In this document: piece after piece, positions 56,260 to 64,000 of the stretch | How positions within the stretch are numbered: the first letter of the stretch is position 1 | Layout of the letters: every line of letters starts with the position of its first letter | Source: Pleodorina starrii | Taxonomy: Eukaryota; Chlorophyta; Chlorophyceae; Chlamydomonadales; Volvocaceae | Length of the DNA stretch: 64,000 nucleotides | NCBI GenBank assembly: GCA_030267565.1 | Contig: BRXU01000025.1 | Location: 1,471,501-1,535,500, forward strand | Direction of reading: 5' to 3' | Translations under genes and position numbers: made by a program | Notes under the pieces: model-generated | Database searches by the model: none | What the model was told of the DNA's origin: nothing | What the model saw: only the letters and a program-made list of their open reading frames with translations

Positions 56260-57410
56260 CTCGTGCAACGTCCAGGCAGAAGAGACCTCAGCACTGCTCC
56301 TCCTGGCGTTGCCTCTGCCCTTATACCCTGGCGTTACCTCTGTCCTTAGGCAATCCAAGAGATTTGGTTCATTTTATATTTAAATAAGAGAAACTGTTGT
56401 GATGAAGCCAAAGAAGGAATTGATGTGAAGCTTGCGACTCGGCTGTCTAACTAAACTTGCAAGCCGTTGGTGGCGATTTTAACAAGCTTCAAATCTGGCT
56501 TTTTTTAAATGAAAGATAAAGAGGTACTGTGTCGGAATCGCGCAAAGTGCAAGTCCATTGCGCTGCTATCGCGGACCTATCGTTCGTGTGGCCGCGGAAC
56601 CGGAAAGTCGCCCGTTGTACGATGTCACACGCAGGGTATCGTTCTATATTTCATTTGCACGATGAAATCGAAATCGCATCATCTTAAAATCACCCCCTGC
56701 ATTGACCCGGATCCCTCGATCGAGCCACTTGCGATGCGATGCCAGCAGGTGCCAGCCGTACCAGCCCCTACCAGCCCCGCCACAGCTGTCCCCCGATGCC
56801 TCGCCCGTGACAGCCCCACGCAAACCGCAAAGCCGTGAGACAGCACTTGTGCTGAAACACTTTCTGTGGCCTCAAGTTACGTGGTCAGAGCTGAGACTAA
56901 CTCAGCCGCTGCGGCGCCAGCAAACGGAATCATTTCCTGACGGGCTGCACGAGTGGAGAGAGCAATGACGAGTGGCGGCGACATAAGATGCGATCGACAG
57001 TTACAATAAAGGGTCAAACCTTAAACCTTGGTTCCTTACATGTGACTTGCACGCGCAGAAGGACAGGCCCCATACGTGACCCAGCGCGGGAATCTGAAGG
57101 CCTGGGCCCTCTCCCTTCCGCACAGGGCACGCCCGCACCCGCGTAAAAGTGCAAACCCTACCGCGAATCATTGCGGCCGTGTGCGGCAGTCCACACTGGA
57201 TAGGGCACCGAATGGGCCATCGAGGAGTGGACAGCTGGACACTCCCCTGACACTCTCCCCGAAGTACGGCCGCCCAACCGCCTGCCGTATTCGTTACATC
57301 AGCAGCAAGCCCCTTCCTCCCTACGGAGTAACATACAGGTACTCCAATGCATCCACGGAACATCAGGGCTGGCACTCGCCTGCGCAATTCCGCTCGGCCG
57401 GGGGCGTTAA
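56260..57410. other. Upstream region of TPR gene, no gene seen
   Basis: AT-richer DNA at 56360-56520 directly upstream of the TPR gene is a plausible promoter area. Frames at 57000-57400 are short and unsupported, though one could be a first exon of the next plus-strand gene. Confidence 0.35.
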
Positions 57411-58076
57411 AAGCGCCAAAAGTGCCCCAGACGTCCCCACAGCAGTGCAACGGCAAGAATCTCCCAGCCGCGCTTTAGTCCGCATGACAACGAATTAGCG
57501 AAGAAGTCCGACAAGATTAAAACACTCTTTTTGAATCCGAAGAACGGCAGGGTGCAGACCGAGCAGCGAGCCCTGCAGCTGCGCGAGCAGCAAAACAATG
57601 GAAACGCGGCCGCAGCCTCCCACAGCCAACAACACGTGATGTGGCCAGACCTTCCGGCTGATGACTGGCCCAGAGCATCAGGTATATGATAATCTCCGTT
57701 TGCCAGCGCCGAAACCACAAGCGACGCGGCTAATGAACTTGCAGATGTTATGCTCGCCGCACACGATGCTGCGAGTCCACTTCCACATGTCTTTGCCAAA
57801 GCTGACAAGCGGCACATATTCAGTCCAATGATAAGAATTTGTCAATCGGAAGGCAACAAATGGCAGCGGACTGCCCGCGAAGGGAACCGCTCCCGGAAGG
57901 CCACGGCCTGCCACGGCGCTTCGACGCCTATGGCAGCAGCAGTCCCCGCGAAGCGGCTCAAGGAAAAGAAAAGCGCCGGGGCCCCGGCTGACGACCAAAA
58001 GGAACAGGCGGGCAGCGGGCAGCGCACGAGTCTGGTCTCGCGAGCGCGCACGAGAGAAAGATTACCCGGTAGATAG
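57411..58076 (+). CDS. Basic hypothetical protein, two exons or a disrupted frame
   Basis: One frame runs from 57411 to the TAG at 58074 but holds tandem in-frame stops TGA TAA at 57687-57692. A 63-nt intron (57682..57744, CATCAG/GTATAT to CTTGCAG/ATG) removes both stops and keeps phase. Before it: SPHDNELAKKSDKIKTLFLN and VQTEQRALQLREQQNNGNAA, then DLPADDWPRAS. After it: DVMLAAHDAASPLPHVFAKA, a Lys/Arg-rich stretch with AKRLKEKKSAGAPADDQKEQ, and the stop. The basic clusters could be nuclear targeting. If the short intron is not real, this is a pseudogene or transposon remnant. No start codon is clear in exon 1, and no family recognised. Confidence 0.4.
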
Positions 58077-60464
58077 AGAGAGAGAGGGGGGGCGGTGTTG
58101 CACCATCCGGCCCTTCCACTCCGACGATGCCTTCGCGCCTCGACCCAACCCGCCACAGCCAAACGCGACCGCACTTCAGCTCCTCCACCCCTTTCACCCC
58201 CCACCTCCCCATCCACACAGCCATCCGCCATCCGCCGGAGAGGACGCGCGCCTGCCAGGCAACGACGCCCACAGCAGCAGCAGCCCTCCCTCACATGAAT
58301 TCCTCCTGTCAGCAAGCAAAAGAAAGCACAGCCTAAAGCCGCGGGTCAAACAGAGATCCTCCCACGCGAAAGAAGAACTGAACCTGCGGCTGGTTTCACA
58401 ACTCCAAACCGCGCCCCTGGTGAGTAATCGGGAGGCCTTGTCCCCTTCGGCAACGCCCTGGGGGAACCCACGATCAGCAGCCCGCAAACCTCAAGCCCTT
58501 GACCGCAGGCACCCACCTCCGTTCCTTGGCCGCGGTTCGTCTCCCCTGCCCCCCAGAATCACGGGGCCACCCCAGACCTTTCCTCAGCCTCCCTCTCACT
58601 TTCCCGCTCTGTTTCCCCCTTCATTCTCTCAAAAGCTGAGCAGCCCCCGGCCCGCCAAACCTCCTCCTCCTCCGGCACCGGCTCGCGCGTGCGCGTGCAG
58701 CGCGTCCTGCAGTGTGTGCAGCCGTAATAACTGAAACTGACTGCAGCCGTACTAACTCAATCGGCTGTTGGCGGCCGCCCCTTTCGCTCGCGCACGCTCT
58801 GTAACGATCACCGCCCCCCCGTGCCAGGCCAAGGGGCTCATCACAACATGGAATAGCCCCTCCTTGCGCTCCTTTCCACCCAAAGCCACTTCAACGTAAA
58901 ACATATATAACGCAACACCCTTCCAAGTTCCAACGCAAACCCATTAAACGCAAACCCCAATTAACGCAGGGCCCTTGGAATTGTCCAAGTGCCAGCCGGC
59001 ACATAGAAACCACAGAAGAGACCTTTCGACGCCCCACAAGCAAAGACACGACACATCGCAAGGCGGCGACGCGGCTAAGGCGACAGGAGGCCCAGAAAGT
59101 CCGTAAACCCTAAAACCCTAAAACCTCAAAGCCCCTGCTGTGAGGACGGTACACTCTCAAGCTATGCACTTGAGAAGATCACGTCATTCGCACCCCATTT
59201 TGGTGGAGGCACGGCGGCAAGCGACGTGGAACTAACTAACTGCACCAACCCCTAACTCCCCGTGCCGTACTTCCAACTGCGCGAACTGCTTTCAACGCCT
59301 TGGTCGACTTCCGAGCCCGGTCCATGGCACCCAATACCCCAACACCAGACGCTGCACCAACCGCTGCTTCAATCGCCCCTAAGTAGGTACCCAAAATGTG
59401 AAAATTGCAAAAGGCATAGACATGTTCCGCTAACCGCCAACATAAAACTACGTTGATTGCCCCCAAACCGGGCAAGCGACGGCGACGCCGGCGACACGGT
59501 GGGGCCCTCGTCCAGGCTGCTCTCACCTCCACCGCCTCCATCGGCAGCCGTCTTCTCTCAGAAATCCTGCGGACGTAGGAAATCCAAACGCACAACGGCC
59601 AACTCCCAACCGCCAACCGTTCGATGCCGGGTGTCCCCCGCGCAAATCCCGCCCGACCAACCGCCGGCCGGCACCGTCAGCCTCGGCGGCCCCCGCAGGC
59701 GGCGGCGGAGGGGCCTGCCGCGCCGCCGCCGCAGCAGCCCGCCCCCGCCCCCCTCCAACCGCCGCCTTCCTAGCCAGGGTATGAGCATATCCGCGCTGCC
59801 GCCAACCGACTGCTAACATAACGTACCGGCCTCCTTGAGACGTAGGTGTGTCACAGCAACGCATGCGGCACACACACGCACGCACGCGTGGAATGACACG
59901 AGACGCCAAGCGGCACGTACAACATAACCAAACAATTCCGTATCACAGACTTAAGGCGTTTTGGCGGCACTTCCGTATAACTTTTCCCGACGTGATACGC
60001 ATGCGGGGAGTGAATCCATTCGGGTCCATCCACTGTACGACGTTCATTCATCTCCTGATAGCCGCTGAACCGCACAGCAGCAGAACTGCGCGGGTTACAA
60101 TTCCTGACAGGGCGCGCAAGAGCCCCTGAGGTAGCTGAGTGCCCTCGCCCACGCCCTTGCCCTCGCCGCGCTGGCTGGCTCCTGTCCTGCTGCTACCTCT
60201 ATCTTGCCCCTGCTTGAGGGGGAAAGAGCTTCCCTTCCCTTCCCCTCGCATCCCTTCCCCTTTCCTTTCCCTCCCTTCCCAAGACAGCCCCTCGGCAGCA
60301 CCGCCGCCGCCGCTACATCTGTCCCTGGTGTGCAAAAACCCGACACCCACACCCTGTCTCCCAAATACGGTACACACGCCACCGCACGGCCGCAGCAAAC
60401 CGTGTGCAATCCCCCCATTGGCGCCCATTGTCCATTGTACTTCTTGACGTGTCATTCCCTACTT
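58077..60464. other. No gene resolved
   Basis: Pyrimidine-rich DNA. A minus frame at 59280-59400 (GAIEAAVGAASGVGVLGAMD) follows an acceptor-like TTAG and may be an exon, but no partner was found. Overlapping Pro/Arg-rich frames at 59.46-59.82 kb occur on both strands. A minus-strand TGTAA (TTACA 60095-60099) probably ends the 60.5-62.7 kb gene. Confidence 0.3.
60095..60099 (-). terminator. Candidate poly(A) signal TGTAA of the 60.5-62.7 kb gene
   Basis: TTACA on plus, about 370 nt after the minus-strand stop. Motif-based. Confidence 0.4.
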
Positions 60465-61777
60465 TCAGCACTCGGAACCAATTCGCCGGTCTGGGGATGC
60501 CCTAAGACACGGCTCGTGGAAGGCCCCGGCGGCCGGGGGCTGCTGCCACTGCGGCGGCGGCGGCGGCGGCGCCGCCGCCGGGCGCGCGAATCCATGTCCG
60601 CACCGCAGATGCCGTACATTGCCGTACATGTACGGATGCTTGGGGTACCGAGGCCACAGCGAATGTCCGTACCCAGCGTAACGCAACGGCATCATCCTGT
60701 ACGGCATATTCGGCACGGAGGCGGGCCAACAAAACTCGGGGACGGCTGTGTCGCCACCGCCGCCGCTGTTACCGCCGGCAGCAAGGTGGTCCATTGGCGC
60801 GTCTGGTGCAAATGTACAGCCTTGTACCAGAGGCTCGTACTCGTACTCGTACCCGAACCCGTACCCGTACTTGGCCTCGTAGCTGTAGTCGTACCGGCAA
60901 TCACATGATGCCCCACATGGCCACGACGGCGTGAGGGATGGCGGCGGCTGCCGCGCCGGCAGCGGCAGCGAGTTGGCCCTTATCAGCGGCTGTGCCGGCG
61001 GCGGCGCCAGCGCCGGCGCATCTGTCGCCGCAGCCGCGGCTATCGCCGTGTTTGCTGACGGCCGGCAAGCGGCCGGTGCCACCGGCGCCGTGGCCGCCGG
61101 CGCCGCCGCCAGCAGCCGCGGACGTGCAGGCGACGCGGACTTGATGGCGGCAGGGCAGGGCGGGGGACGATGGCGTGGGTCCCAAGCGGGAGTTGGTGCG
61201 TGCATGGGCAGGCGCTGACGGCAGTGAAAAGTGGATGTGGGTTGGGCGGCAGTCGGCGGCGCGCCACCACCGATGCCATTGCCGGCCGAGCCACGCGGTG
61301 CTGGCGCGTCCTGGGTTCGAATCTCGGCGGCGGCGGCGGCGGCGGCGGTGTCCACCGCATCGCGTGGCGAGTTGCGCGGAGGCTGGCTTTCGTTCCGGAG
61401 AACAGCGTCAGGGACGCTCCCCTGGCTGCCGCCGCCGCTGCCGCTGCGGCAGCCGAAGCTGCCCGCAGGGTCCGCCTCGCAGCGAGCGGCGGCGGCGTCG
61501 ACGGCCCCAACCGCGTACATCGCGCATAGCTGCGGTGGCGGCGGCGGTGGCGGTGCCGCAAACGTCATGGCGGCGTCATGGTGTCGAGTCTGGGCGCCGT
61601 AATCCGCTGCACCACCCGTCCCGCAGGCATCGGTCGACTCGCGGGCTGCCAGCGGCGGCCGTACGGCAATGACGCCGGCACCGTTGCCCCAGAGCTGCCG
61701 TTGCTGCGGCGGCACCAACGCCGACGCTGCCGGCGGACGCAGGAACGGCCCCGGGGCCGAAAACCACGGCGCCGGAT

Positions 61778-61810
<33 letters not shown>

Positions 61811-62741
61811 GCGGCGGTGACGGGTGCGTGGCCAGCAGGGGCCGCCAGTTGCATCCGCTGCCGCCTTCACCCTCAACCGCCGTGAGGGCGCAAGGCGGTT
61901 GAAAGCCCCGAGAGCGCCCGTAAGGGCTGTAGCGGCAGGAAGAGCGCATAAGATGCAAGGGCAGGGGCAGCGGCGGCGGCGGCGGCGGCGGCAGCACCGC
62001 CGCCGCCGCCGCGGCGGCAGTGCATCCCACTCCGACTGTCCCCGGTCCCAGGTCCTCGGGCAGCAAGTCGTCTGCGCTGCGGCAGCGGCTGCAGGGCAGC
62101 GACGATGCGGCGGGGTACCGCATACGCAAAGGGCCCCCGACGGCGCAGCTCCAGCGACCCCAGGGGCCTGCGGGAAAGGCGGCGCCGCCGCTGCTGCCTT
62201 GCGCTGGGCTGGGATGGGAATGGCGGTGGAAGGACGGCGCGTACCCGCCGCCGCCGCCGCCGCCAAGGTCGCCCGGGTGCATCCGGCCGCCGATCAGCGT
62301 CGCGTGGCTGTGCGGCGGCAGGTGCCAGCGGGGCGGCGGCGGCGGACTGGCCTCCCACCACTCCTGGGACACGGCAGTCGATTCGCTGTCGCAGCCGCTG
62401 TTGCTGCCGATGCTGCTGGAGCTGCTGGCGGTAGGCTGTGGCGCGCCGCCGCCGCCGCAGCCGCCGCCGCCGCTGCCGGCGCCGCCGCTGCCGGCGCCAC
62501 CGGCGCTGCCGCCGTCACCAGCGGGGCTGCAGACGTCCCGCGGGAGGCCGCCGTGATCGCATGTTAGGGCCACTGCTGTGCCACAGCCAACGCTGGCGCC
62601 CACACAGGCGCGTGGCGTGTTGTCCGGGATATCGGATCGCTGTAAGATCCGGCAAGGTGCGGCGGCTGGTGCACCCCACACGCCGGCCGCGGCCGTGAAT
62701 GTCTGGGAAGCCTGTCTGCAAGGATCCATGTTCCGCGCCAT
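60465..62741 (-). CDS. Low-complexity Gly/Pro/Ala/His/Tyr-rich protein (758 aa)
   Basis: A single open frame of 758 codons starting MARNMDPCRQASQTF. Composition changes by block: a Cys-containing start, Gly-Ser region, Pro/His-rich middle (SFHRHSHPSPAQ, PPPPPPPPPHPAPW), Ala/Pro-rich blocks, then a Tyr-rich part (CDCRYDYSYEAKYGYGFGYE) and a Met/Tyr/Arg part (PYRMMPLRYAGYGHSLWPRY). The Tyr-rich part comes from a GTACTC/GTACCC repeat. No transmembrane segment or known domain was found. The frame is longer and less uniform than chance frames on the other strand, but chance cannot be excluded in such GC-rich DNA. Role unknown; an intrinsically disordered regulatory protein is one possibility. Confidence 0.5.
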
Positions 62742-64000
62742 CTCGTGTTTGTTGTGACCTTGTGGCGAATGCGGCTTGTGCGTATCCTTGGCGAAGGGCC
62801 GATGACGCGCACGTCGAAGACAGGGAGAGGCGCCGGCACGGCAGTTGGCCAGCTAGCGTTTCGCTCTCCTAGACAGCAACCCGAGGCGCCAGCGCGAGTC
62901 CGATCGATGGCTGTATCAGATCAAAGGCAGTTTGTCAGCCATGCATGGGAAGCCGTCGTCGCACGGAAGAGGCTCGTGTGCGTGGCTCGCTGACTTGTAC
63001 GCCGGCGGAATGGAGTGGCGCGCGGGTTCCTTGGTCCAGCTTCGCGGTCTGAGGATTGCGAAGCGCAGGGACATGGGCATTAGCTTTGAGTTTATTTTTT
63101 AAGCCAAGTGCTGCAAAGCCTATCACTGCGGAACGAGGCTTTCAAGAACCGCGCGCATGCAACGGGGGAGCGAGGCAGTTGAAGCGCCGGAAATGCCAGG
63201 CTGCGCTGTTGTAATGCACTTGGAGCAGGTTATTCCTATGAAACATATGTTTGCTGCATGTATACCTGCCTTCACAAAAGCTGGCTGCAAGCAACGGCCT
63301 AAACACCCTCTGCGGCGCTGAATGGCATCCTGACTGGAAGCATACAAGTTCTGCCTAACATGTAATAATATGAATTCTGACAAAAGCCACTGCAATGCTT
63401 ACCCGAAGGAAATTATTCTTATCGAATCAGCCGCCCGCCATATATCGAGAGTAGACGTGTCCTATAGCACTATACTTACTGGGCGTAAACTAAACCTTCA
63501 GACATTTCATAAGGATTTGGTCATTGGAAACAGGGGCAAGTGCCTGTATTGAGTGTTGCAATCGATCAGATAGAACAGGTAAGAGTCTAAGGGACTAGCA
63601 TACATATCTGTCAAATGAAGGACATATGCACATTTCTTTTTGGCTGTGCGAGGCCCGGAAAGTCGGGTGAACACGTACTACGCCCGCCGTATTCCGAAAA
63701 GTTTACCCACAAAGAGCGCATCGGAGGGTGACAAAAAGAAATAATGGCTTTCCACAAACCTTAAAATTATCAAACTTCAATGCATATACAAATTGTACTA
63801 ATCTAGACGTTTTCGACTGGTGCCAAATGGTGGGCGGTCACGCCTGGCTATGCGAACAGCCCCTGGCCAGTACACAGGACTTTAGGACGAACTGATTTTA
63901 GGACTAGAAATATAATATTCAAGCACCAATTACACACTATCCTACCCCTGTCCTTGTGTGATGACTACAGCGATAGGCATCGGATCCCAGAGGTACCGCA
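62742..64000. other. Right end, no gene seen
   Basis: GC content drops sharply after about 63200; 63360-64000 is the most AT-rich part of the window. Only short frames. Could be decayed mobile DNA or the flank of a gene outside the window. Confidence 0.35.

Overview
The window looks like nuclear DNA of a volvocine green alga, most likely colonial or multicellular (the Volvox/Gonium/Pleodorina group). It is very GC-rich. Genes are split by many short GT-AG introns. Several genes have TGTAA, the usual chlorophycean poly(A) signal, downstream. There are two hydroxyproline-rich (SP/PPP) wall-type proteins and long homopolymeric Ala/Gly/Pro stretches. One transposon has the layout of kangaroo, the DIRS-group retroelement described from Volvox. 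Nothing prokaryotic was seen. Most long open frames are chance frames in GC-rich DNA. Genes below were accepted on splice-phase-consistent exons, recognisable domains or coherent protein composition.

Layout. 1-1077 (-): start of an ankyrin-repeat gene with an N-myristoylation-type start, running off the left edge. About 8.9-11.0 kb (-): five phase-consistent exons of an unrecognised gene. 11.6-12.3 kb (-): small two-exon TAZ zinc-finger protein. 13.9-17.75 kb (-): 1273-residue Pro-rich ectodomain/transmembrane/Gly-Ser-rich protein. 17.8-24.2 kb: gene-poor, with interleaved inverted repeats near 21.7-22.4 kb. 24195-32307: an 8113-bp DIRS/kangaroo-type element with split direct repeats, a 28-bp tandem array, a damaged reverse transcriptase on + and an intact tyrosine recombinase on -. 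33.0-33.8 kb (-): 3' end of a LINE. 35.5-35.9 kb: 10-bp minisatellite. 36.4-38.2 kb (-): second Pro-rich transmembrane protein. 39.6-43.3 kb (+): Ala/Gly-rich RGG protein. 44.6-49.3 kb (+): complete 11-exon serine hydroxymethyltransferase with a plastid-type leader. 50.8-51.4 kb (+): coiled-coil protein. 52.3-56.3 kb (-): complete 9-exon TPR protein predicted to enter the thylakoid lumen, with a tRNA-Gly(GCC) gene on the opposite strand inside intron 4. 57.4-58.1 kb (+): basic hypothetical protein. 60.5-62.7 kb (-): 758-residue low-complexity protein.

The two best-resolved metabolic/organellar genes are SHMT (one-carbon/photorespiratory metabolism) and the lumenal TPR protein. Their exon joins keep phase throughout, giving 489 and 399 residues. 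The two Pro-rich membrane proteins share one architecture and probably link cell wall or extracellular matrix to the plasma membrane. The most unusual region is the transposon. Its repeats are almost identical and its recombinase is intact while its RT is broken, and at its internal repeat junction it carries a perfect 8-8-8 inverted-repeat site that looks like a recombinase target.
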